DNA of 6,842 bases. It comes from an uncultured Actinomycetes bacterium. GTDB taxonomy: Bacteria > Actinomycetota > Thermoleophilia > Solirubrobacterales > Solirubrobacteraceae. Each line of letters begins with the position of its first letter. Positions within the stretch are counted from its first letter, which is position 1. Made by a program: the position numbers and the translations under genes. The notes under the pieces were generated by a model, which did not search any database, was not told the DNA's origin, and saw only the letters and a list, made by a program, of their open reading frames with translations. The stretch covers positions 1-6,842 of the forward strand of contig CALAQT010000276.1 in assembly GCA_937888775.1 (NCBI GenBank), given 5' to 3'. This document shows, piece after piece, positions 1-4,550 of this stretch.

Positions 1-386
1 TGTCGGCAATGGGCATCCGGCTCTCGATCGACGACTTCGGCACCGGGTACTCCTCGCTGGCCTACCTCAAGCGGCTGCCCGTGAGTGAGATCAAGGTCGA
101 CCGGTCCTTTGTTATGAACATGGACGAGAACGAGGACGACGCCACGATCGTGCGGTCCACGATCGACCTGGGCCGCAACCTCGGCCTCGACGTCGTCGCC
201 GAGGGGGTTGAGAGCGAGCAGGTGTGGAATCGCCTGAAGGCCCTCGGCTGCACCGCCGCGCAGGGCTACTACCTCAGCCGCGCCGTCCCCGCGCCAGAGT
301 TGCAGGCCTGGCTTGTGAAGCGACGCCGCCGCGGGCCGCAAAAGCCCGGTGAAGCTGCAGATGCCGTCGGAGTCGTCGCGGCATGA
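1..386 (+). CDS. EAL-domain cyclic-di-GMP phosphodiesterase, C-terminal part (5' end outside window)
   Basis: This is the C-terminal third of an EAL domain, the cytoplasmic enzyme fold that cleaves the second messenger cyclic-di-GMP to pGpG. The frame is already open at the left edge (first full codon at base 3), so the true start and any N-terminal sensor, PAS or GGDEF domains are missing. Visible hallmarks in order are DDFGTGYSSL (paired metal-binding Asp), IKVDRSFV (Lys), VVAEGVES (Glu) and QGYYLSR (Gln). All catalytic positions in this portion are present, so the enzyme is probably active, although the EAL signature itself lies upstream. After the domain's last helix (PAPELQAWL) there is a short basic and Ala/Val-rich tail, and the stop is at 384-386. 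The stop overlaps the start of the next fragment. The family call is secure; the full architecture cannot be seen. Confidence 0.93.
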   Translation, partial: SAMGIRLSIDDFGTGYSSLAYLKRLPVSEIKVDRSFVMNMDENEDDATIVRSTIDLGRNLGLDVVAEGVESEQVWNRLKALGCTAAQGYYLSRAVPAPELQAWLVKRRRRGPQKPGEAADAVGVVAA

Positions 387-741
387 GCCGCTCCTCGTCG
401 GCGGGGAACTGATTCAGGCGCTTGCCGACCGTATCGGCGATCCGGATCCGGTCCACGGGTACGCCGAACTACCGGTGGACGTGGCCGAGCAGCTGCACCA
501 ATACCAGCTCTTGAACACGGTCCGCAACATCCGCTTGCGACGCTCTCTGACCGAGGCAGTGCAGGTGCTCAACCAGGCTGGGATCGTTCCGATGCTCTTC
601 AAAGGCTCCTTTCAAGCCAGGAGCCGCTGGCGGGACAGCGAGGCGGCGCTACGCGCGATCGAGCGAGCCGCCAGGCGCGTAGGCCTCAAGAACGCCTCGG
701 AGCGCATCCGTGGGAGGCCTGGCTACGAGCCGCTGCGGTAG
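361..741 (+). pseudogene. Truncated nucleotidyltransferase-like protein (NTP_transf_5 type) fragment
   Basis: A 126-residue reading frame begins at ATG 361, seven bases after a weak GGTGAAG Shine-Dalgarno-like sequence; a GTG at 349 is an alternative start. Both overlap the end of the EAL gene. Residues around 45-80 (NIRLRRSLTEAVQVLNQAG, then IVPMLFKGS) resemble the helix plus 'aGIpvlllKG' strand of the uncharacterised nucleotidyltransferase family PF14907. In that family the KG is followed by an R-x-x-x-D-x-D metal-binding segment and more than 150 further residues. Here the similarity stops right after KGS, and the last 45 or so residues are Arg/Ala-rich with no DxD. Neither other frame restores the family sequence, so I read this as a gene cut off by deletion or recombination rather than by a simple frameshift. 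The family assignment is from memory of the motif; an unrelated small protein is possible. Confidence 0.42.
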
Positions 742-913
742 GTGCCTCGTCCGTTGGGATCGTGCGGGATGCGCCGGGCGCGCCAGAACAGTCCTGATCG
801 ACGACAAGCTTGCCGGCAGTGGCGGGACGGTCACCGTCGTGGAAGGATTCGGGCTACAAGGCGTCCTGCTATTAGAGGTCGAATTCTATCGACCACTACC
901 GGAAGGATCACAC
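742..913 (+). other. Intergenic region upstream of the lipoprotein gene
   Basis: No gene is supported here. It contains a TATTAG hexamer (870-875) that could be a -10 element, with only a poor -35 candidate (TTCGGG, 848-853, spacer 16), then the dyad at 877-894 and the Shine-Dalgarno of the next gene. The sequence GGAAGGAT occurs twice, at 841 and at 901. The second copy is the ribosome binding site; the first has no assigned role. Confidence 0.4.
877..894 (+). promoter_or_regulatory. Operator-like dyad just upstream of the lipoprotein gene
   Basis: GGTCGA (877-882) and TCGACC (889-894) form a perfect 6+6 inverted repeat around the AT-rich spacer ATTCTA. It lies two bases after the TATTAG -10-like hexamer and six bases before the Shine-Dalgarno sequence, where a transcription start would fall. 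That is a typical place for a repressor operator or a short leader hairpin. No cognate regulator is visible in the window. Chance occurrence is possible at this size. Confidence 0.3.
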
Positions 914-1216
914 ATGGATATGGCAACACCAGGTAGATCGGTGCGACGGCTCGTCACGGGCGCTCTCATACTCGGGGCGCTCGTAATCGCCGGCTGTGGC
1001 TCCAATTCAAGTTCCACGGCCTCGACGAGTTCCGCATCAAGCGCGCCAGCGACACCCGCGCCGGCCGCATCGTCCTCATCGGCGTCCGCGTCAAGCCGAT
1101 ACTCCTCTTCGGCGTCGTCTGGGGCCAGCTCGTCCGGGATTCCCCAGGGCCCCACCGCCGGCGACCGTGACAGCGATAACAACGGTGGTCCCAGCGATGG
1201 GGACGGCAACCTCTAA
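914..1216 (+). CDS. Small Ser/Ala-rich lipoprotein with Asp/Gly/Asn-rich C-terminal tail
   Basis: The 100-aa protein starts at ATG 914, chosen because GGAAGGA (901-907) lies six bases upstream; an in-frame ATG at 920 is less well placed. Residues 1-28 form a lipoprotein signal: basic R8/R11/R12, a hydrophobic stretch (LVTGALILGALVIAG) and lipobox VIAG-C with Cys28 as the predicted lipidated residue. Residues 30-74 are low complexity, with 24 Ser in 45 positions, the rest mainly Ala, Thr and Pro; this looks like a flexible cell-wall-spanning linker. Residues 84-99 (DRDSDNNGGPSDGDGN) alternate Asp with Asn/Ser/Gly, resembling calcium-binding loops, but no complete known loop can be assigned. 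It is predicted to be tethered to the outer face of the membrane. The reading frame is open further upstream (to about 710), but that extension has no start signal and would bury the signal peptide. I recognise no named family. Confidence 0.72.
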   Translation: MDMATPGRSVRRLVTGALILGALVIAGCGSNSSSTASTSSASSAPATPAPAASSSSASASSRYSSSASSGASSSGIPQGPTAGDRDSDNNGGPSDGDGNL

Positions 1217-1326
1217 GCTGGCCGCGCTCTGACTAACTGGGCCTGTCCTCGCGGCAGCCGGATGTGGCCGGATTGGCGGGTCGGGGTCTGCGGTATCGAC
1301 AGCGAGCTTGCGGCCTCCGATCGCGG

Positions 1327-1349
1327 CCGCCGCCCCCGGCGGCGGGTTT
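1327..1349 (+). terminator. Strong GC hairpin, likely terminator of the lipoprotein gene
   Basis: CCGCCGCC (1327-1334) pairs perfectly with GGCGGCGG (1338-1345) across a three-base CCC loop and is followed by GTTTA. The 8-bp all-GC stem with a short T-run is intrinsic-terminator-like, about 110 bases after the lipoprotein stop. It could instead serve minus-strand transcription leaving the small gene at 1673-1557, but the T-run favours the plus strand. Confidence 0.48.
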
Positions 1350-1512
1350 AGACGGCTGCGCCCCAGGCACGGTCGTCGAGCTGGTACATCGTCAGTATCG
1401 CCCGACCTACCGCAAACCGGCGGCTTGACATCAGCTTCGGGCGGGTGACGGAGCGATCCGTCGCTGGTCGCGACGCTATTGCCGCCGAGCGCGTGGCATC
1501 CGCAGAGCACGA

Positions 1513-1545
1513 AAGAGCGTCGCATTACCTTCTCGAGAAGAGCGT
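1513..1545. repeat. 12-bp palindrome flanked by an 8-bp direct repeat
   Basis: CTTCTCGAGAAG (1529-1540) is a perfect 12-bp palindrome. AAGAGCGT occurs at 1513-1520 and again at 1538-1545, the second copy overlapping the palindrome's right arm. The block lies 17 bases beyond the stop of the minus-strand small gene. It could be a regulator binding site, but no promoter around it can be defended. Confidence 0.35.
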
Positions 1546-1556
1546 GACCGAACGTC

Positions 1557-1673
1557 TCAGTAAGAACCGCCGCCATGGCCACAGCCCACCACGATCAAGA
1601 TGACAACGGCAGCGAGGATTATCTTCAGAGCCAGCCCGAGGACGCGCCGATGGTTACCAGTGAGGTTCAGCAT
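1557..1673 (-). CDS. Very small membrane protein or mini-lipoprotein (38 aa)
   Basis: Reading the minus strand from ATG at 1673 gives 38 residues: a polar, basic start (MLNLTGNHRR), one hydrophobic segment of about 18 residues (LGLALKIILAAVVILIVV) and a tail of GCGHGGGSY. It is either a single-pass membrane peptide or, because V-V-G-C fits a permissive lipobox at residues 27-30, a lipoprotein whose mature part is only nine residues. An upstream in-frame start at 1751 would add 26 polar residues, but neither start has a good Shine-Dalgarno sequence (GAAAGAA lies about ten bases before 1673). Support is the clean basic-hydrophobic-glycine layout in an otherwise gene-free region. I recognise no family. 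A chance hydrophobic frame is the main alternative. Confidence 0.4.
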   Translation of the reverse strand: MLNLTGNHRRVLGLALKIILAAVVILIVVGCGHGGGSY

Positions 1674-1763
1674 AGTTCTAACGTTCTTTCGGCCGGTAGC
1701 AGAGCCTTCTCGTAATGTGACGCGCCCAGGCGCGAGTTCCTTCCCGGCCATGCTCGTGAGGGC

Positions 1764-1783
1764 TTGACGCAGCCCGCTGCGTT
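1764..1783 (+). promoter_or_regulatory. TTGACG hexamer overlapping a near-palindrome upstream of the CDF gene
   Basis: ACGCAGC (1767-1773) and GCTGCGT (1776-1782) form a 16-bp near-palindrome with a CC centre, overlapping a -35-like TTGACG (1764-1769). No good -10 sits 17 bases downstream; TCGTAG (1786-1791) is the nearest. It lies about 110 bases before the exporter start and could be an operator for a metal-responsive repressor. That role is inferred from position only. Confidence 0.27.
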
Positions 1784-1800
1784 CCTCGTAGCCAGTGCGA

Positions 1801-1860
1801 TAGGTTCGGGGGACCGGCGCCGCCAGGGGCAGCAGGCCAGGAGCGCCGGTCGGAGCTGCC
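1801..1860 (+). promoter_or_regulatory. Candidate structured leader (H-type pseudoknot) of the CDF exporter
   Basis: GACCGGCGC (1812-1820) pairs perfectly with GCGCCGGTC (1843-1851). Within its 22-base loop, GGCAGC (1828-1833) is complementary to GCTGCC (1855-1860) just past the stem. The order stem1, loop (7), stem2, loop (9), stem1', loop (3), stem2' is that of a classical H-type pseudoknot with 9- and 6-bp stems. TAGGTT (1801-1806) fits the actinobacterial TAnnnT -10 pattern and would start transcripts at about 1812-1814, at the first base of the fold. The structure ends 28 bases before the GTG. A metal-responsive leader is an attractive inference for a metal exporter, but I cannot match it to any known riboswitch class. 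Confidence 0.33.
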
Positions 1861-1888
1861 GAGCGGTCGATACGAAGCTACGTTCTAT

Positions 1889-3301
1889 GTGATGACCAAC
1901 AGCCGGAAGCAGGGTCCGCCGGACGTCGGGGCCGCCGATGAGCTCGACACCAGGGGTCAGCTCCGGACGGCGCTGGCCTCTGTGTTCGCGGCCGGCGCCT
2001 TGGTCGTCTTGAAGCTCGGCGCGGGGCTGCTGACAGGCAGCCTCGGTCTGGTGTCCGCCGGCATCGAGTCCAGCGGCGACGTGGTAGCGGCTGTGCTGAC
2101 GTTCTTCGCCATCCGACTAGGCGGTCGGCCGGCCGACGCGAACCATCCCTACGGCCACCGTCGCGCGGAAAACCTCGCGGCGCTCGGCGAGGCAGCCATC
2201 TTGACCGGCGGCGGCATCGTCGTGGTGGTCCAGGCCGTCGGACGCCTGGCAGGGCGCGGGGAGCCGTTCGAGGCGCACTGGTACCTGTTCGCCGTCATCG
2301 CCGTCGCGCTCACCGTGGACATGAGCCGCGTGTTCGTTTCCCTGCGCGGGGCGGTTAAGTACAAGTCCGCCGCGCTGCGCTCGAACGCGTTCCATTTCGC
2401 CGGTGACCTGGCTGGCTCGCTGGCCGTTCTTGCCGGCTTGATCGCCGCGAGCGTCGGCTTTCACCAAGGCGACGCGATCGCCGCTCTGCTCGTCGCTGCC
2501 ATCATCTTCTCGGCCGCCGCCCGGGTCATCGCCGAGAACTCGCGCGTCCTGATGGACACCACGCCCGCCGAAGCTCACGCGCGGGCGCATGCTGCCATCA
2601 GCGACCTCAGTGACGACATCGAGCTGCGCCGTCTGCGGGTGCGCGAATCGGGAGGCCACTACTTCGCCGAAGCCGTCGTCGCCGTGCGTCCCGGCCAGGC
2701 CGTCATCGAGGGCCAGGGCACCGCCGACCACATCGAAGCGGCGGTGCGGCGCGCGCTGCCCGACAGCGACGTGGTCGTTCACCTCGAACCGCGCCGCGAC
2801 GGTCTCGACTTGCGTGACCGCGCCCTCGCGGCCGCGCTCGCCGAGCCACTGGTACGCGACGTGCATGACATCGCCATCTACAAGCACGCGGGCCGCGAGA
2901 GCGTGTCGCTGCACCTCAAGATGGAGCCTGGTGCCCCGCTGACCGACGCTCACGAGGCTGCCGAGCGAGTGGAGGCCGCGCTGCGCGCGCAACCCGGAGT
3001 CGAGGACGTGCACACGCACCTTGAGCCGCTGGAGCAGCCGCTGCTGGCGCGCGACGAGACGAGCGGGGCGGACGATAGCCAGCGAAAGCGCATCACCGAG
3101 TTGGTCGTCGACCGCACCGGTCATGCACCGCGTGAGCTGCGCCTGCTGCACACCGACAGCGGACTCGTCGTGTTCGTCTCGGTCGTCGCCTCACCTGACA
3201 CCAGGCTGCCCGAAGCCCACGAGCTCGCAAGCCGGCTGGAAGACGACATCCGCGCTGCACAGCCGCACATGACCGACGTCGTGGTACACACAGAACCGTA
3301 G
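1889..3301 (+). CDS. Cation diffusion facilitator (CDF) metal exporter with three tandem C-terminal domains
   Basis: This is a CDF-family divalent metal/proton antiporter, expected in the cytoplasmic membrane exporting Zn(II), Co(II), Fe(II) or similar. Six membrane segments are visible at about 28-50, 52-77, 97-118, 130-150, 163-190 and 194-216. The transport site in segment 5 is canonical HxxxD (H169, D173). In segment 2 it is ExxxD (E60, D64), where His or Asp is usual first. HPYGHRRAE (86-94) is the conserved loop after segment 2. Most bacterial CDF proteins are about 300 aa with one cytoplasmic dimerisation domain; this one has three repeats (about 227-301, 306-380, 397-470). Each repeat has an H-containing helix (H281, H355, H444) and ends in H-x-E-P (298-301, 377-380, 467-470). 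Start is GTG 1889 or ATG 1892, without a clear Shine-Dalgarno sequence. Family certain; metal unknown. Confidence 0.95.
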   Translation: MMTNSRKQGPPDVGAADELDTRGQLRTALASVFAAGALVVLKLGAGLLTGSLGLVSAGIESSGDVVAAVLTFFAIRLGGRPADANHPYGHRRAENLAALGEAAILTGGGIVVVVQAVGRLAGRGEPFEAHWYLFAVIAVALTVDMSRVFVSLRGAVKYKSAALRSNAFHFAGDLAGSLAVLAGLIAASVGFHQGDAIAALLVAAIIFSAAARVIAENSRVLMDTTPAEAHARAHAAISDLSDDIELRRLRVRESGGHYFAEAVVAVRPGQAVIEGQGTADHIEAAVRRALPDSDVVVHLEPRRDGLDLRDRALAAALAEPLVRDVHDIAIYKHAGRESVSLHLKMEPGAPLTDAHEAAERVEAALRAQPGVEDVHTHLEPLEQPLLARDETSGADDSQRKRITELVVDRTGHAPRELRLLHTDSGLVVFVSVVASPDTRLPEAHELASRLEDDIRAAQPHMTDVVVHTEP

Positions 3302-3343
3302 CTAGGTCGAGGTCCTCACACCGCGTGGCCGTCGGCGAGATCC

Positions 3344-3366
3344 CGGAGCGCTTCTCGACCGCTCCG
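3344..3366 (+). terminator. Hairpin after the CDF gene
   Basis: CGGAGCG (3344-3350) and CGCTCCG (3360-3366) form a 7-bp stem with a nine-base loop, 42 bases after the exporter stop. There is no T-run, so it is at best a weak or factor-dependent terminator, or a 3'-end stabiliser separating the exporter from the next gene. Confidence 0.33.
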
Positions 3367-3387
3367 ACGATCAATCTGACCGTGGCG

Positions 3388-3455
3388 CAGCAACAACAAA
3401 CGCAACAACAACACATGACTCGTTAGGCTCACGGCGCACTGGAACCTAAGGGGGA
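3388..3455 (+). promoter_or_regulatory. CAA-repeat leader, three-codon mini-ORF and Shine-Dalgarno of the secreted protein
   Basis: From 3388 to 3416 the DNA is almost only C and A, made of repeated CAA units (CAACAACAAACGCAACAACA), unlike the GC-rich surroundings. It runs into ATG-ACT-CGT-TAG (3415-3426), a minimal open frame of three codons. TAGGCT (3424-3429) fits a TAnnnT -10 element; if it is used, the CAA tract lies upstream of the start rather than in the mRNA. AAGGGGGA (3448-3455) is a strong Shine-Dalgarno sequence seven bases before the ATG at 3463. Whether the CAA tract acts in DNA or RNA cannot be decided from sequence. Confidence 0.4.
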
Positions 3456-3462
3456 CAAGCAG

Positions 3463-3855
3463 ATGAAGCGATTTGCAATCGCCGTCTCGGTCATCGCCGC
3501 GCTGGGCCTGTGCTCGGTGGCGCTGGCCGCGAGCACTCTGAGCGGGACGTACAAGACGAAGATCCACTCGACCGCTCTCGGTGGCGCGCTCAACGGCACC
3601 TGGACGATCAAGTTCAAGAACGGCAGCTACACGGTCACCGACAAAGGCGCCGTGGTCGTCCAAGGGAAGGACAAGATCAAGGGCACCAAGATCACCTTCA
3701 ACGGCAAGAGCAGCGGGCCGGATGCCTGCAACAAGGGGAGCGGTACTTACAAGTTCAAGCTGAAGGGCAGCAAGCTGACGTTCACCACGGTCGGCAGCGA
3801 CCCGTGCGTGGGCCGCGCGACCATACTCACAGGGAAATTCACGAAGGTCGGCTGA
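3463..3855 (+). CDS. Secreted lipocalin-like small beta-barrel protein
   Basis: The 130-aa protein starts at ATG 3463 behind a strong Shine-Dalgarno sequence. A Sec signal peptide (MKRFAIAVSVIAALGLCSVA, then LA) ends with an A-x-A site, with likely cleavage after Ala22. C17 lies in LGLC and does not fit a lipobox. The mature part of about 108 residues is a run of short alternating strands: LSGTY, LNGTWTIKF, GSYTVTD, VVVQGKDKIKG, TKITF, GTYKFKLKG, KLTFTTV and TGKFTKV. The GTW/GxYxV opening and the DPC-x-GR motif near the end match lipocalin-like domains seen in many actinobacterial secreted proteins. Cys89 and Cys115 are the only mature cysteines and could form a disulfide. The mature chain is Lys-rich and probably basic. 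A small hydrophobic ligand is plausible from the fold, but nothing identifies it. The gene is a single unit between two hairpins. Confidence 0.85.
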   Translation: MKRFAIAVSVIAALGLCSVALAASTLSGTYKTKIHSTALGGALNGTWTIKFKNGSYTVTDKGAVVVQGKDKIKGTKITFNGKSSGPDACNKGSGTYKFKLKGSKLTFTTVGSDPCVGRATILTGKFTKVG

Positions 3856-3869
3856 ATAACAACGCGACC

Positions 3870-3895
3870 GCTCGCGCGGCGCGAGCCGCGCGAGC
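3870..3895 (+). terminator. Perfect 11-bp hairpin after the secreted-protein gene
   Basis: GCTCGCGCGGC (3870-3880) pairs perfectly with GCCGCGCGAGC (3885-3895) around a GCGA loop, which is a stable GNRA tetraloop in RNA. It starts 14 bases after the stop codon. There is no T-run, as is common for actinobacterial terminators. It can also fold on the opposite strand and so may serve convergent transcription. Confidence 0.6.
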
Positions 3896-3959
3896 CCGCG
3901 TTCGGCCGGTGGGCTCGGGGTGCTTGGTGTATTCGATCGTGCATCCGGAGTGCTTCTAA

Positions 3960-4146
3960 ATGGCCCTGGGGCGTTGCCGTGGGGCAGCGGCCGGGTCGGT
4001 TCTGCGGCGTTGTGCGTCAGTTCGCGCGGTGTCGGTCCGACGGGAGTCGCGACATCGGCTAGGAGGTCAATCAGCCTAACGACCGCGTTCTGGTCGTCCT
4101 CGACGGCGGCGCGCTCGTCGTCGGTGAGCGGGATCTCGACCAGCAT
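3960..4146 (-). pseudogene. N-terminal gene fragment of unknown function
   Basis: From ATG 4146 on the minus strand, the first 45 or so residues look like a true protein: MLVEIPLTDDERAAVEDD, then an amphipathic helix (AVVRLIDLLADV) and a Pro-rich linker (TPVGPTPREL). The acidic, helical character and absence of Arg/Ser shadow composition support coding. The frame stays open to 3316, but beyond about 3960 the composition becomes shadow-like and it runs antisense through the secreted-protein gene, so I end it there as a decayed or truncated 5' remnant. No Shine-Dalgarno sequence is visible before 4146, and an in-frame stop (4174-4176) lies just upstream. I do not recognise the family. Confidence 0.33.
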
Positions 4147-4162
4147 CCGCTGAAGGCCTTGA

Positions 4163-4227
4163 TTTGCAGGTATTTATGCCTCCGAAGCGGGGATGCTGCG
4201 GGCCGTGCTGGTGGTCTCGTTTGCAGG
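4163..4227. repeat. Direct repeat TTTGCAGG, two copies 57 bp apart
   Basis: TTTGCAGG occurs at 4163-4170 and 4220-4227. The similarity extends to 12 of 15 positions when the AT-rich bases after each copy are included. The left copy is in the leader of the minus-strand fragment. Two such repeats near a gene remnant and a large hairpin could be recombinase or regulator sites. Neither role can be proved here. Confidence 0.35.
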
Positions 4228-4421
4228 GACTTTTCAGCGCTCTGGGCCACGGAAACGCTCCGTGGCCCAGGCCGCTAGCGCCATCTCGAGCACCAACCCG
4301 CGGACCACCGGTTCGACCCAATCGTTAGCACGGAGTCTGCAAGCACCCGGCCGCACGGTCTCGAGTTCCGCGCGAAGAAGGTTTTCTGACGGATGACCGC
4401 GGAAGCGCATGGCGGACCGAA
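4177..4421. other. Gene-free stretch between the gene fragment and the IS element
   Basis: No convincing reading frame on either strand. It holds the second TTTGCAGG repeat and the 12-bp hairpin at 4242-4270. From about 4300 to 4421 I see no defined element apart from GCGGACCGAA at 4412-4421, which recurs inside the insertion sequence and may mark the left flank. Confidence 0.4.
4242..4270. terminator. Perfect 12-bp hairpin upstream of the IS element
   Basis: CTGGGCCACGGA (4242-4253) and TCCGTGGCCCAG (4259-4270) form a perfect 12-bp stem with a five-base loop (AACGC). It is the longest uninterrupted inverted repeat I found in the window. Neither side has a T-run in terminator orientation. 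It could be a bidirectional terminator, the end of a lost minus-strand gene whose next piece starts at 4146, or a folded recombination site. Confidence 0.42.
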
Positions 4422-4518
4422 AGATGTCATGTCCGGGTTGGCGTGAGGCCGCGGTGAAGGTGGTCGGGCCTCCGCGTCGAACGGCTTAGGTCAAGGCGCG
4501 CGCGGTTGCAGCCCGCGC

Positions 4519-4550
4519 GGCCGGCCATTCGAATAGGAGGACCGACCGTG
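4519..4550 (+). promoter_or_regulatory. Twin palindromes and strong Shine-Dalgarno ahead of a leader frame
   Basis: GGCCGGCC (4519-4526) is followed directly by ATTCGAAT (4527-4534), both perfect 8-bp palindromes. They run into a consensus AGGAGG (4535-4540), seven bases before GTG 4548. An additional stem CGCGCGG/CCGCGCG (4499-4505, 4513-4519) lies just upstream. The arrangement looks like a translation start region placed about 100 bases before the transposase ATG. Confidence 0.35.

Larger units (their letters stand above)
1217..1556. other. Gene-free stretch with a terminator-like hairpin and a palindrome
   Basis: No reading frame on either strand has a plausible start signal and protein-like composition. 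Identifiable content is the GC-rich hairpin at 1327-1349, an isolated TTGACA at 1425-1430 with no acceptable -10 sequence at the right distance, and the palindrome with flanking direct repeats at 1513-1545. A long minus-strand open frame (1582 to 1091) runs antisense through the lipoprotein gene and looks like a high-GC shadow. Confidence 0.5.

Noticed and set aside
710..913. N-terminal extension of the lipoprotein frame
   Set aside because: It would bury the signal peptide, and the strong Shine-Dalgarno sequence directs initiation at 914.
1425..1430. Perfect TTGACA as a promoter -35
   Set aside because: No acceptable -10 hexamer at 16-19 bases and no gene downstream on the plus strand until 1889.
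1091..1582. Minus-strand open frame of 163 codons
   Set aside because: It is antisense to the lipoprotein in its last part, with no Shine-Dalgarno sequence, motif or consistent hydrophobic pattern.
1801..1888. Known NiCo (czcD) or yybP-ykoY metal riboswitch
   Set aside because: The pairing pattern and conserved bases I remember for those classes are not seen, so only an unnamed structured leader is proposed.
2117..3151. Minus-strand open frame of 344 codons opposite the CDF gene
   Set aside because: The plus strand clearly encodes the transporter; the antisense product is rich in Gly/Val/Arg/His with no motif and is a high-GC shadow.
3316..4146. Minus-strand open frame of 276 codons
   Set aside because: Its last 160 codons or so run antisense through the secreted-protein gene, which has a signal peptide and strong Shine-Dalgarno sequence. 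Only the N-terminal part looks protein-like, so I kept just that as a fragment.
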